64,000 nt of DNA from Bacteroidia bacterium (GCA_030431525.1 JAUIJC010000013.1:1-64000), one strand, 5' to 3'. Shown: positions 35,422 through 43,946, numbered from the stretch's first letter. Numbers and translations: made by a program. The notes: generated from the letters alone by a model not told the origin.

Positions 35422-36939
35422 ATGGTTTTAAGCTCCGATTTGAAAGACAGTGAAGTGCATTTAAAAAAACGACTTTTTATCCTCCTCTTTTGGGGGATGG
35501 CGCAGTGGGCCGTGGGGCAAAACCTCCTCGAAAAGCATGTCAGTTATTCGGCATCCAACCAACCGCTTTCTCTGGTGATTGACGACCTGAGCGAGCAACT
35601 TGGTTTCGACTATTCCTACAACCCAAGTCTTGAGGGCATGGCGGACAATATGACGGTTCGCTATGCCCATTTGCCGTTGAAATCCGTGCTGGATGACCTG
35701 TTCAAAGGAAAGCCTATTACCTATCAGGTGAAGGGCCAGCAATTGATTTTGAAGGAAAGGAAAGCTCCCAAAAAACCTGTTTCAGCCAGCCAAACCATTT
35801 ATGGAAACATCATGGTGGCCGACAGTACAGATAGCCCTGTGGCGGGCGTGACCGTGAAGGAATTGAACCTCGGTATATCCACCGTTTCCGATGCCAAGGG
35901 CAATTTTTTGATGGTGATTCCTAACCCTGATTACGAGGTGAAACTTCGTTTTTCAGCTCCCGATTACCTTACAAAGTCTCTCAATTTTAATGTGAAAAGC
36001 ACCAAGCGGGTCGTGGTTCGTTTGGAAAAGGAAGCTGTCCCTGAGCCAATTTCTCCACCACAGGAAAAGGATACGGTGGTCATTCAAACGCCAAGTCCTC
36101 CAGCCGAAAAACTCGAAGAGGCGTCCGCTCCTTGGGAAGATTCCTTGGCGGAAGCCTACCGTGACAAACGAATTGAGGAAGAAGGATTGTTGCGTCCTGT
36201 TTATGAATCCAAGCTGGTGCAAAGCGTACTTTCTTTGGATTTCCTGCGTCGCCACACCCGCGACGATAGCCTGTTTTATTCTCGTGCTCAGTTAACGCTT
36301 TTACCACCAACGGGCACGAATGGTAGGGAATCGGGGAGGTCTATCAACCATTTGTCACTCAACTTGCTCGGTGGTTACTCGGCAGGGGTGCAAGGCTTGG
36401 AGCTGAGCGGATTGCTGGCGATTAACCGTTTTAACGTGTTGGGTGTGCAAGGCTCTGGTTTGGCCAGTTTGACGGGTGGAAAAATGCACGGACTTAGTGC
36501 CAGCGGACTTTTGAATACTGTGAAATTGGATGTTCAGGGCGCACAGCTTTCAGGCTTGTTCAACTCCGCAGGTATTGATTTGCGTGGTGTTCAAATCTCT
36601 GGATTGGCCAACAATGTGGTAGCGTCTTTTCACGGCGTGCAAATCACGGGCGTGTATAACCGCGCCTCTGGGCAGGGAAAAGGCTTGCAGATTGCTGGCG
36701 TGTGCAACCACATTCGGGGAAATATGCAAGGCTGGCAACTTTCTACCCTCAACATTGTGGAAGGAAACACTTCTGGTTTTCAGATTGGCGTGTTCAACTT
36801 CAGCCGTGGAAAAATCAAGGGGCTTCAATTTGGCCTTATCAACTATGCCGATGATTCTGATGGTTACCAAATTGGGCTCATTAACATCAATAGGAAAGCG
36901 AAGGTGCCAGTGATGCTGTTGTTGTTGAAAGGGGGCTGA
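35422..36939 (+). CDS. STN + carboxypeptidase-regulatory-like domain + surface-repeat protein
   Basis: 505 residues from the ATG at 35422; a GTG at 35455 would start nearer the signal peptide (LKKRLFILLFWGMAQWAVGQ). The STN (secretin/TonB short N-terminal) domain covers about residues 38-112 (YSASNQPLSLVIDDLSEQLGFDYSYNPSL). A CarboxypepD_reg-like beta-sandwich follows (about 128-200), then a Pro/Glu-rich linker. From about 300 to 490 there are about eleven 15-16-residue repeats (SGLFNSAGIDLRGVQI, AGVCNHIRGNMQGWQL). No TonB-receptor plug or 22-strand barrel is present. In Fec-like systems the STN domain signals to FecR, so this is the likely sensor of the cluster. Confidence 0.8.
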   Translation: MVLSSDLKDSEVHLKKRLFILLFWGMAQWAVGQNLLEKHVSYSASNQPLSLVIDDLSEQLGFDYSYNPSLEGMADNMTVRYAHLPLKSVLDDLFKGKPITYQVKGQQLILKERKAPKKPVSASQTIYGNIMVADSTDSPVAGVTVKELNLGISTVSDAKGNFLMVIPNPDYEVKLRFSAPDYLTKSLNFNVKSTKRVVVRLEKEAVPEPISPPQEKDTVVIQTPSPPAEKLEEASAPWEDSLAEAYRDKRIEEEGLLRPVYESKLVQSVLSLDFLRRHTRDDSLFYSRAQLTLLPPTGTNGRESGRSINHLSLNLLGGYSAGVQGLELSGLLAINRFNVLGVQGSGLASLTGGKMHGLSASGLLNTVKLDVQGAQLSGLFNSAGIDLRGVQISGLANNVVASFHGVQITGVYNRASGQGKGLQIAGVCNHIRGNMQGWQLSTLNIVEGNTSGFQIGVFNFSRGKIKGLQFGLINYADDSDGYQIGLININRKAKVPVMLLLLKGG

Positions 36940-37045
36940 ACCTTGATGGGAGGATTATTGGATGGATAGGATTCGTGCGCTGTTTTGAAAGGGGACTGTC
37001 CTGAAAATCCTTAAATCAGGAGAATCATGGTTTAGGTTTTTACAG

Positions 37046-37720
37046 TTATAGTTCTGTCCAAGGAAAGGGAGCTAAGATTTCATTCTCCTTTTTTCGCATC
37101 TCCTCATAATCTTGTCCCTCATATTCATTCCTGAGAAATGTTAATTGACGATTTCGAGCGATAATTTTTTTGAGCTTGTAGAGCATAGGATCAAGCTCTC
37201 CTTGGTATTTGGACACGTCAATTGTTTCGCTTTGAGTTTCAATAAGAAGGAGAGTGTATTCCATGTAGCCCTCATCATCGTGAACAATTCTTTTGTCCCA
37301 ATGGTAATCCTTCACATGTTCCAAGACAATGTGGAAATTTTCTGACTGGTCTGGGTTGAGAAAGGTGATGTGGTTACGACTTAATTCCACGGTTTTGTTG
37401 GGGCCAATCAGGTTAATGGTTAAGAAGTATAGAAATACCGCAGATGTGATAGAAAGTCTCCATTTTCTAGGGACATCATTTTTGGAACTCACTATGATGA
37501 TTATGGGCACAGAGACCATTAGAAAAAGTAAGGCTGGAATAAGAATCCAACCTTTAGCCCACTTCATGCTGTATAGGCTAATGATTCCTTGAGCGAGGTC
37601 AGTTTCTGGCTCTTTCAAAAAGATAAAGGGATGAGCAGCCAGATAGAAGGCGCCAATGATTAAGGAAAACAGTATTGTTTTTCTTACGATTCGCTGGGTG
37701 GGGCTGATTTCGTTGCTCAT
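37046..37720 (-). CDS. Hypothetical membrane protein
   Basis: 224 residues. Three hydrophobic helices occupy the N-terminal half (ILFSLIIGAFYLAAHPFIFL, ILIPALLFLMVSVPIIIIV, ITSAVFLYFLTINLIG). They are followed by a soluble domain of about 115 residues with alternating strands (FHIVLEHVKDYHW, YMEYTLLLIETQSETIDVS) and a charged helix. No family recognised. It is a single gene, converging with the STN-repeat gene. Confidence 0.55.
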   Translation of the reverse strand: MSNEISPTQRIVRKTILFSLIIGAFYLAAHPFIFLKEPETDLAQGIISLYSMKWAKGWILIPALLFLMVSVPIIIIVSSKNDVPRKWRLSITSAVFLYFLTINLIGPNKTVELSRNHITFLNPDQSENFHIVLEHVKDYHWDKRIVHDDEGYMEYTLLLIETQSETIDVSKYQGELDPMLYKLKKIIARNRQLTFLRNEYEGQDYEEMRKKENEILAPFPWTEL

Positions 37721-37779
37721 ATGTATGACAAAGTAGAATAAAAGTGATTTTGGCTATTCGATGGTTAGGAGAGAGGAAT

Positions 37780-37962
37780 TTATCTCAACTCCCCGCCACT
37801 ATTCTTCGGCATTTTTCTCTCAGCATTTTTCTCTTTTTTGATGTGCTTCATCTGGCTTGGTTTGCCCTTGGTTGGGTTGTTATAGGCAGGGCAGGCGCTT
37901 TTGTGGGCGCAGGAAGAAAGGCTCAGGGAAGCGATGACGAAGAGGGGTAAAATATATTTCAT
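37780..37962 (-). CDS. Small lipoprotein (60 aa) with SACPAYN motif
   Basis: ATG at 37962: MKYILPLFVIASLSLSSC, then AHKSACPAYNNPTKGKPSQM and a Lys-rich tail. The lipobox is LSSC. The SACPAYN segment with a second Cys, followed by a basic, low-complexity tail, recalls the small lipoproteins at 29993 and 30758. I am not aware of an assigned function. Confidence 0.6.
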   Translation of the reverse strand: MKYILPLFVIASLSLSSCAHKSACPAYNNPTKGKPSQMKHIKKEKNAERKMPKNSGGELR

Positions 37963-38291
37963 AGGGGTAGATTTATAGGAGGAACAGCGCAATGGACAAA
38001 GGCGTTCTCCCAAAAGATAGAAAAAGCTCACGCCTTTTGCCCCATTATTTTTCGCTCTAACTTGCCAAAAAAGCACATTTCGATTTCTGGAGAGAACACA
38101 GAGGAAGACAGGAAAGGAGGGCTGGCCGAAGTAAAATATTTAACCACGGAGGGAAGGAGAAAGGGAGACGTACATGGTGTAAAAACCTAAGTCAAGGGTT
38201 TAAGACCACAGTTTTTTGGACATTGATTGTCTCCTTTCCTCCCTTTCTCCGTGGTTAACTTCCGAATTGTTCTCATGCTAACATAACTCAT
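37963..38291. other. Gene-free interval filled by repeat sequence
   Basis: A 329-bp gap between the small lipoprotein and dinB. Its left part (37963-38090) shows no structure I recognise. A half-copy of the CCACGGAG-type arm lies at 38095-38125 (ACAGAGGAAGACAGGAAAGG), and a full copy fills 38140-38258. No RNA gene is evident. Confidence 0.7.
38140..38258. repeat. CCACGGAG-type intergenic inverted repeat, copy 3
   Basis: TTAACCACGGAGGGAAGGAG at the left, and CCCTTTCTCCGTGGTTAA at the right. The interior, including GGGAGACGTACATGGTG and CACAGTTTTTTGGACA, is nearly identical to copy 4 at 42637, so these two descend from the same element. Confidence 0.92.
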
Positions 38292-39350
38292 ATGGCCAAG
38301 CGGAAAATCCTACATATCGACATGGATGCCTTCTATGCATCGGTGGAGCAACGCGACAACCCTGCTCTAAAGGGAAGGCCTGTGATTGTGGGAAGCAAGC
38401 ATAAGCGCGGGGTGGTGGCTACGGCCAGCTATGAGGCTCGAAAGTACGGGGTTTTTTCCTCAATGCCTTGCGAGATTGCCCGAAGGAAATGTGTGGGCGC
38501 CGTGTTTGTGGAGCCTCGATTTGAGGTGTATAAGGAGGTGTCGGCGCAGATTCGGAAAATCTTTTTTGAGTACACAGACTTGGTGGAGCCATGGGCCTTG
38601 GATGAGGCTTATCTGGATGTGACGGAGAACAAAAAGGGGGAGGCTTCAGCGACGGTGCTGGCCAAGGAAATTTTGGAGCGCATTGAAAAGGAAACTCAAT
38701 TGACGGCTTCGGCGGGCGTTTCCGTGAATAAGTTTTTGGCCAAGGTGGCCTCAGGGCTAAAGAAACCCAATGGCGTAGTGGTGATTCCGCCCCATCAGGT
38801 GCAGGAGTTTATCGACAAGTTGCCGATTGAGTATTTCCACGGCATCGGCAAGGTAACGACTGGAAAAATGCATGCCTTGGGCATCAAGAATGGCGCTGAC
38901 CTCAAGGCCAAGGACAAGGCGTTTTTGGTGCAACAGTTCGGCAAGGCAGGTGTCTTTTTTTATGAAGTTGCCCATGGGCAGGATGATCGGCCAGTGGTGC
39001 CCGACCGTGAACGGAAATCGCTGAGTGTGGAGATGACCTTTGAGCAGGACATCAGCGACCGTGAGGTATTGATTGAAAAAATTATTGCGCTTTCAGAACG
39101 CTTGGAAACAAGAATGGAAAAAACGGGTTTGTGGGGCAAACAAATCATCCTGAAAGTGAAGTTTTCTGATTTTGAGCAAATCACCCGCGCCAAGAAATTG
39201 GTGTCCAATGTGGAAACTAAAGACCATATCCAGCGGTTTGCTGTAGAGTTGCTGGACCAGTTGAAGGAGCCCTACGAAGTGCGCTTGCTTGGGATTGGCT
39301 TGGGCGATTTGAATCGAGGGGAGGACCAAGGGCAAATGGGCATTTTCTAA
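38292..39350 (+). CDS. dinB: DinB, DNA polymerase IV (Y family)
   Basis: 352 residues, full length. Motifs: ILHIDMDAFYASVEQRDNP (catalytic Asp and steric-gate Tyr/Phe region), VATASYEARKYGV, PWALDEAYLDVTE (catalytic Asp-Glu), KFLAKVASGLKKPNGV, helix-hairpin-helix FHGIGKVTTGKM, and a C-terminal little-finger domain. Error-prone translesion synthesis polymerase. No LexA-like operator was recognised upstream, where a repeat element ends 33 bp before the ATG. Confidence 0.96.
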   Translation: MAKRKILHIDMDAFYASVEQRDNPALKGRPVIVGSKHKRGVVATASYEARKYGVFSSMPCEIARRKCVGAVFVEPRFEVYKEVSAQIRKIFFEYTDLVEPWALDEAYLDVTENKKGEASATVLAKEILERIEKETQLTASAGVSVNKFLAKVASGLKKPNGVVVIPPHQVQEFIDKLPIEYFHGIGKVTTGKMHALGIKNGADLKAKDKAFLVQQFGKAGVFFYEVAHGQDDRPVVPDRERKSLSVEMTFEQDISDREVLIEKIIALSERLETRMEKTGLWGKQIILKVKFSDFEQITRAKKLVSNVETKDHIQRFAVELLDQLKEPYEVRLLGIGLGDLNRGEDQGQMGIF

Positions 39351-39369
39351 ATTGTGATAGATTTGTATT

Positions 39370-39471
39370 CGATGGATTGAAATCCATAGCTAAGGAAAGT
39401 CGCCCTTTCAGGGCTGTTCAGTATTAGCCCTGTAAGGGCGTTTCTCCACAGCAAAGGACTTTAGTCCTTTG
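39370..39471. repeat. Modular three-hairpin intergenic element, copy C
   Basis: CGATGGATTGAAATCCAT (hairpin 1), a stem around CGCCCTTTCAGGGCT and AGCCCTGTAAGGGCG with imperfect outer pairing (hairpin 2), and CAAAGGACTTTAGTCCTTTG (hairpin 3). This copy is additionally enclosed by TGTATTCG / CGAATACA inverted ends. It lies between dinB and the histidine kinase gene. Confidence 0.9.
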
Positions 39472-39538
39472 TCATTGCGAATACATTGTTTCACGAGTTT
39501 ATTTTTAATGGCTTTTTGTGCAACTCAAAATAGGTTTT

Positions 39539-40585
39539 ATGGTGGTTGACAAACCCTACCATTATAATGTCCGCATTGGCTGGATGACCCTTGTGGGGGC
39601 TTTGTCCTTCGGGATATTGGTGCCCTCGTTTTTCATCCCGCTGGAGTTGGGTTCCAAGGAGCACTTGCTGGCGATTGTGGTGGCCACGCTCACCAGTTTT
39701 GTGATTTGGGAGGGTAGTAAGTTCATCCAAAGCACCATCGCCCACTACCTTCCTTGGGAGCGGAGCATTGTCCGCCGATTGGTGTTCGAGATTCTCAGCA
39801 TTTTCGTCTTTTCCTCGGTGGTGCTCATTATTGGCTTGTTGAGTTATAGCCAATTGGCCTCTACGATTTCTGTGGGCATCGGGGTGGTATTGCGAAATGC
39901 CTTTGTCTCGTTTTTGTTGGCCTTGCTGTTTACGGCGATCAAGGAGGGCGCCTTTCTTTTTGACAAATGGAAGCAGTCGTTGGTGGAGCAGGAGCATTTG
40001 AAAAAGGAGGCTTTGGAGGGAAAATTACAGAGCCTCACCAAGCAGTTGGATCCTCATTTTTTGTTCAATTCCTTAAGCGTTTTGAGCGGAGTAGTGCACC
40101 GCGATCCCGAATTGGCGGATACATTTATCACCAAATTATCACAGGTTTACCGCTATGTGCTTGAGCATAATGCCGAGCAAAAAGTGAAGCTGACCACTGA
40201 GCTGAACGTGGTGGAATCCTATTTCTTTTTGTTGGATGTGCGCTTTCAAGGGAAGGCCAGCTTGGAGATTGATCCTGCGTTGTATGAATCCAAAGGCATG
40301 GTATTGCCCTTGTCCTTGCAGTTGTTGGTTGAAAATGTGTTCAAGCATAACCAACTGTCGAAGCCACTTCGGATGAGGCTGTTTGCCAAGGACGGAAAAG
40401 TGTGGTTGGAGAATTCGGTGAACAGGAGGGATAATCAAAAAAACTCGGTGGGCATTGGTCTTACCAACCTCGACAAACGCTACCAGTTGATTACGGGCAA
40501 GCATATTACGGTGGAGGAATCCGCCGAGGAGTTCCGCGTTGGGGTACCGTTAATCGGCATTTACGATGAAAGTATTAATCATTGA
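39539..40585 (+). CDS. LytS/YehU-type sensor histidine kinase
   Basis: 348 residues from the ATG at 39539 (a GTG 21 bp upstream is possible). Four membrane helices fill the first 135 residues, without a large extracellular sensor. The cytoplasmic part opens with a coiled coil (KQSLVEQEHLKKEALEGKLQ), then the His_kinase motif LDPHFLFNSL (near residue 171) with the phospho-acceptor His, and an ATPase domain with N-box LLVENVFKHN and G-box GIGLTNLDKRYQ. It overlaps the response-regulator gene by 20 bp, so the two form a signalling pair. Confidence 0.92.
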   Translation: MVVDKPYHYNVRIGWMTLVGALSFGILVPSFFIPLELGSKEHLLAIVVATLTSFVIWEGSKFIQSTIAHYLPWERSIVRRLVFEILSIFVFSSVVLIIGLLSYSQLASTISVGIGVVLRNAFVSFLLALLFTAIKEGAFLFDKWKQSLVEQEHLKKEALEGKLQSLTKQLDPHFLFNSLSVLSGVVHRDPELADTFITKLSQVYRYVLEHNAEQKVKLTTELNVVESYFFLLDVRFQGKASLEIDPALYESKGMVLPLSLQLLVENVFKHNQLSKPLRMRLFAKDGKVWLENSVNRRDNQKNSVGIGLTNLDKRYQLITGKHITVEESAEEFRVGVPLIGIYDESINH

Positions 40586-41288
40586 GGACGAATTGTTCTC
40601 CGCCGAAAGGCTTCAAAACCAGTTGAACCGCATTGATTCTGACATCAAGGTGCTGGGGATTTTGCCCTCAGTGGCGGAATGCTTGGCGTGGTTCAAGGAA
40701 AACCCAGAGCCCGATTTGCTGTTTTTGGATATCCATTTGGAAGATGCCAACAGCTTTGAGTTGTTCGAGAAAATGAATCTCGGTGTGCCGATTATTTACA
40801 CTACTGCTTACGCCGATTATGCGTTGCAGGCTTTCAAGCAAAACAGTGTGGATTATCTGTTGAAGCCTATTGTGTTGGAGGAATTGCAGTCGGCGATTGA
40901 AAAATACAGGCAACATTTCTCTCCGAGTGAGCCCGAGGAAGCACCTACCATCAAAGAGCGTTTTTTGGTGAAACAGGGAAGCCAATATGTGTCGGTTGCG
41001 GTGTCTTCCATCGCCTATTTCAAAAGCGAGCAGAAGGTGAACTTCATCGTCACGGCTGAGAATGAGAAGTATATCATCGACCAGTCCCTTGACCAAGTCG
41101 CCCAAGTGGTGGACCCCCAAGTATTTTTTAGAATTAGCCGTAGCCGATTGATTACCATCGATAGCATTAAATCCATTCACAGCCATTTCAATGGTCGCCT
41201 AAAATTGGAGCTGAATCCACCTGAAGAGGAGGAGGTGTTTGTGAGTAGAGAGCGGGTGTTGGGCTTTAAGGCGTGGTTGGATCGTTAA
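40566..41288 (+). CDS. LytTR-family response regulator
   Basis: 240 residues. The receiver domain has acidic pocket EDE (residues 7-9), phospho-acceptor Asp55 (LLFLDIHLED), Thr in YTTAYADYA, and Lys in YLLKPI. The C-terminal LytTR DNA-binding domain spans about 133-238 (FLVKQGSQYVSVAVSSIAYFKSEQKVNFIVT, RISRSRLITIDSI). It is the partner of the overlapping histidine kinase. The target promoters are unknown. Confidence 0.94.
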   Translation: MKVLIIEDELFSAERLQNQLNRIDSDIKVLGILPSVAECLAWFKENPEPDLLFLDIHLEDANSFELFEKMNLGVPIIYTTAYADYALQAFKQNSVDYLLKPIVLEELQSAIEKYRQHFSPSEPEEAPTIKERFLVKQGSQYVSVAVSSIAYFKSEQKVNFIVTAENEKYIIDQSLDQVAQVVDPQVFFRISRSRLITIDSIKSIHSHFNGRLKLELNPPEEEEVFVSRERVLGFKAWLDR

Positions 41289-41310
41289 CTATTTGTGGGT
41301 GCATACCGTT

Positions 41311-41413
41311 CGATGGATTTTCATCCATCGCTGAGGAGAATCGCCCTTACAGGGCTATACAATGTGAAGCCCTGTAAGGGCGATTCTCCACAGCAAAGGA
41401 CTTTAGTCCTTTG
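41311..41413. repeat. Modular three-hairpin intergenic element, copy D
   Basis: CGATGGATTTTCATCCATCG (hairpin 1), a perfect 22-bp stem containing GGAGAATCGCCCTTACAGGG (hairpin 2), and CAAAGGACTTTAGTCCTTTG (hairpin 3, identical to copies B and C). It begins 23 bp after the response-regulator stop. Confidence 0.92.
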
Positions 41414-41587
41414 TTCCATTGGGTAATCATTGGGAACTACGCCATCCCCCCAAAAAAACCTCATTTTCCCTGAAACCATTCGGTACAAAATTTTGTCGGT
41501 TAGGTAGGTGAAATCTACCGTTCGTCTTTATTTGCTGGCGCAATGAGGAGATAAGCGCCATTTTGCAAAAAAAGAATAGAACTCACT

Positions 41588-42547
41588 ATGGGAGAAAAAC
41601 TGGAATTTAGGAACGGGCCACGGATGAAAAGTATCATCGAGTTCGTGGTGATTCATGCCATTCCGCTCTTCGCGCTTTGGACGGGAGCCACGGCTTTTGA
41701 CTGGACGATTTGTATTCTGGGGTATTTCGGCCGAATGTTCTTTATTACGGGCGTTTACCACCGCTACTTTTCCCATAAATCATATAAAACTTCGCGCTGG
41801 TTCCAGTTCATCTTGGCTTGGATGGCGCAGACTTCTGCCCAGAAGGGCGTGCTTTGGTGGGGAGCTCACCACCGTGTGCACCACCGCACCAGTGATACCG
41901 TGCAGGATCCACACTCCATGAAGCACTACGGTTTCTGGTATTCTCACTTGGGTTGGATTTTGGGCCCAGACTATAAGGAAACCCACTTCAATCTGATTCA
42001 GGACTACGCCAAATTCAAGGAGCTATTGTGGTTGAACACTTGGCACGCCATTCCGCCAGTAGTTTATGCACTCTCGTTGTTTGCCATCGGTGGATTCGTG
42101 AACACTGAGCCAGCTGTGTTGCAGGATATGGTTTACGGTTCTTGGCACTTGGGTGGCGCATTGTCCACCTTGCTGATTGGCTTCTTCTTGAGCACAGCCT
42201 TGTTGTACCACGGAACATTCTCCATCAACTCCATCATGCACAAGTTCGGTCGCCCACGTTACAAGACTGGCGATGAGTCCCGCAACAGCATTTGGTTGGC
42301 GCTTTTGACCATGGGCGAAGGCTGGCACAACAACCACCACTACTACATGGTGTCCGCTCGTCAGGGCTTCTTCTGGTGGGAAATTGACATGACGTTCTAC
42401 ATCCTGAAAATGATGTCTTGGTTTGGATTGGTTTGGGACCTCAAAGGTGTTCCAGATAAGGTGAGGTACTCCAATTTGGTGGAGGGCTCCACTGTAGCCA
42501 AGCATGACAGGGCTCAGGAGTTTGTGAAGGAAAAAACAGTGGCTTAA
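41588..42547 (+). CDS. Acyl-CoA/acyl-lipid delta-9-type fatty acid desaturase
   Basis: 319 residues, membrane-embedded. All three histidine boxes are present: HRYFSH (near residue 58), HRVHH (near residue 95), and HNNHH (in GEGWHNNHHYY, near residue 248). Between them lie hydrophobic segments. This is the stearoyl-CoA desaturase-like family, which introduces a cis double bond into acyl chains and helps keep membranes fluid. It is a single gene followed by a terminator. The upstream 174 bp after element D contains no operator that I recognise. Confidence 0.93.
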   Translation: MGEKLEFRNGPRMKSIIEFVVIHAIPLFALWTGATAFDWTICILGYFGRMFFITGVYHRYFSHKSYKTSRWFQFILAWMAQTSAQKGVLWWGAHHRVHHRTSDTVQDPHSMKHYGFWYSHLGWILGPDYKETHFNLIQDYAKFKELLWLNTWHAIPPVVYALSLFAIGGFVNTEPAVLQDMVYGSWHLGGALSTLLIGFFLSTALLYHGTFSINSIMHKFGRPRYKTGDESRNSIWLALLTMGEGWHNNHHYYMVSARQGFFWWEIDMTFYILKMMSWFGLVWDLKGVPDKVRYSNLVEGSTVAKHDRAQEFVKEKTVA

Positions 42548-42578
42548 ATTATTAAGCCATGAAATAATAGAAAATAGA

Positions 42579-42606
42579 AAAGGGAGCCATGCGCTCCCTT
42601 TTTTTG
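42579..42606 (+). terminator. Rho-independent terminator of the desaturase gene
   Basis: AAGGGAGC-CATGC-GCTCCCTT followed by a T-run. Confidence 0.88.
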
Positions 42607-42636
42607 TGCCTTTTTGAAAGGGGAGAGGTCTTTTTT

Positions 42637-42748
42637 TAACCACGGAGAGAAGGAGAAAGGGAGACGTACATGGTGGAAAAACCTAAAGGGGTTAAGCCCA
42701 CAGTTTTTTGGACAATGATTGTCTCCTTTCCTCCCTTTCTCTGTGGTT
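42637..42748. repeat. CCACGGAG-type intergenic inverted repeat, copy 4
   Basis: TTAACCACGGAGAGAAGGAG at the left, TTTCTCTGTGGTT at the right; the interior matches copy 3 almost base for base. It lies between the desaturase terminator and the haemoglobin gene stop. Confidence 0.92.
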
Positions 42749-42769
42749 GAAATAAACCTCTAAAGTCTC

Positions 42770-43147
42770 TCAGCCTCCAATTTTTATCTGAATCACCGTA
42801 GCAATGGACAAGGCTCGTTGTTTTGCCAACTCCGCCTTATTCCCAGAAAAATGCTCATCTACGGTTTCAAGAAAAAGCTTGGTCCAACGTTCGAAGTGCT
42901 CGGGTTTCAGGGCCTTTTTTTGATTCAGTTGTTGATGCACAGCCATGGCGTTTCCCTTGTAGGCGTTCCCTTGCAAAAGCACAGATTCCCAAAAGTCACA
43001 CAGTGTTGGAATATGCTCCTCCCAGTTCACTTTGGCCACCTCATTGAAGAAAGGGCCAATCAACAAGTCTTTTTGGACCTTTGCATAAAAGCGGTCAACC
43101 AACAATTCAATGTGTTGGCGGGTGGTGATGTCTGGTTTTGGAGGCAT
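42770..43147 (-). CDS. Group III truncated haemoglobin
   Basis: 125 residues. The pattern DITTRQHIELLVDRFYAKVQKD, IGPFFNEVAKVNWEEHIPTLCDFWESVLL and HFERWTKLFLETVDEHF matches group III truncated globins (TrHbIII/CtrHb). Haem binding involves the conserved His in the F helix near HQQL/EHFERW; I cannot decide the exact residue by eye. Such globins bind oxygen, NO or sulfide, and the physiological role here is unknown. Confidence 0.88.
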   Translation of the reverse strand: MPPKPDITTRQHIELLVDRFYAKVQKDLLIGPFFNEVAKVNWEEHIPTLCDFWESVLLQGNAYKGNAMAVHQQLNQKKALKPEHFERWTKLFLETVDEHFSGNKAELAKQRALSIATVIQIKIGG

Positions 43148-43363
43148 GGAAATATTGATGGAGGAGAACCTATTTTGGAATGAATGTGCCTTCTTGTAAA
43201 GGTAATTTTTTTACTTTCGTTCAGCTTTTGATTCACCAGATGCTTTTTGAAACTTTTTAACCCATTGATAACAAGATGGTTTTCTTAGGCTTGTTCTGGA
43301 ATGGTTTTTAAACCTTTTGATAGCATCGGTGTCAGGTTTATATACCTAAACTCATAAAATGTG

Positions 43364-43933
43364 ATGAATAGAATTCTACTCAGCTTTTTGACGTTGATTT
43401 CCTTACTCTTTTTGGGTGGTTGCAAGGACAGGAGCGAACTTCCCGAAGCAACCCATGTTAGGATTGTGATGCCTTATGGCGAGAGCCAGAGTTATGTGGA
43501 GGAGGTTTTTCTGATTGAATTGACTTCCCGTTTGGAGGCTACCTCCAACCTTTTTGTGGTTGAAAATGATTCGGACTACGTGGATTACACCCTGAAGGTG
43601 ACCAAGTTTTATGGGGAGTATTTCACCAAGTCCGAGACGCATAGCACCTGCTATTCCTACCCAGAGACCTATAATTTGGATAGAACCCGCCTTGAGGTGA
43701 AGGCTACGCTTTATAATTGGAAAGGTTCGTCCATCAAGTCATTTACTGAATCGGATGAGGATGGTGAGCGTGTGGTGGAAAAGAATGAGTCCACAACAAA
43801 TTCCAATTCCTTCTATTGTGAAAATCCTTATGTAATCGGTGATGCTCCATCCTTAAGCGTGCTTGCAGAAGAAGTGGCTAGAAGGATGAAAAGCTCAGTG
43901 AATACGAAGATTCATAAGTTGGAGACGAAATAA
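43364..43933 (+). CDS. Lipoprotein of unknown function
   Basis: 189 residues from the ATG at 43364, with lipoprotein signal MNRILLSFLTLISLLFLGGC. Mature part: alternating beta strands (THVRIVMPYGESQSYVEEVFLIEL, VDYTLKVTKFYGEYF) and a C-terminal helix (LSVLAEEVARRMKSSVNTKI). The size and layout recall LptE-like or CsgG-like envelope lipoproteins, but I see no diagnostic motif. A terminator follows. Confidence 0.65.
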   Translation: MNRILLSFLTLISLLFLGGCKDRSELPEATHVRIVMPYGESQSYVEEVFLIELTSRLEATSNLFVVENDSDYVDYTLKVTKFYGEYFTKSETHSTCYSYPETYNLDRTRLEVKATLYNWKGSSIKSFTESDEDGERVVEKNESTTNSNSFYCENPYVIGDAPSLSVLAEEVARRMKSSVNTKIHKLETK

Positions 43934-43946
43934 AATCGTCTTGACA

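Noticed and set aside
35422-36939. TonB-dependent receptor
   Set aside because: Although an STN domain and regulatory-like domain follow fecR, there is no plug domain or large barrel; the C-terminal part is short repeats.
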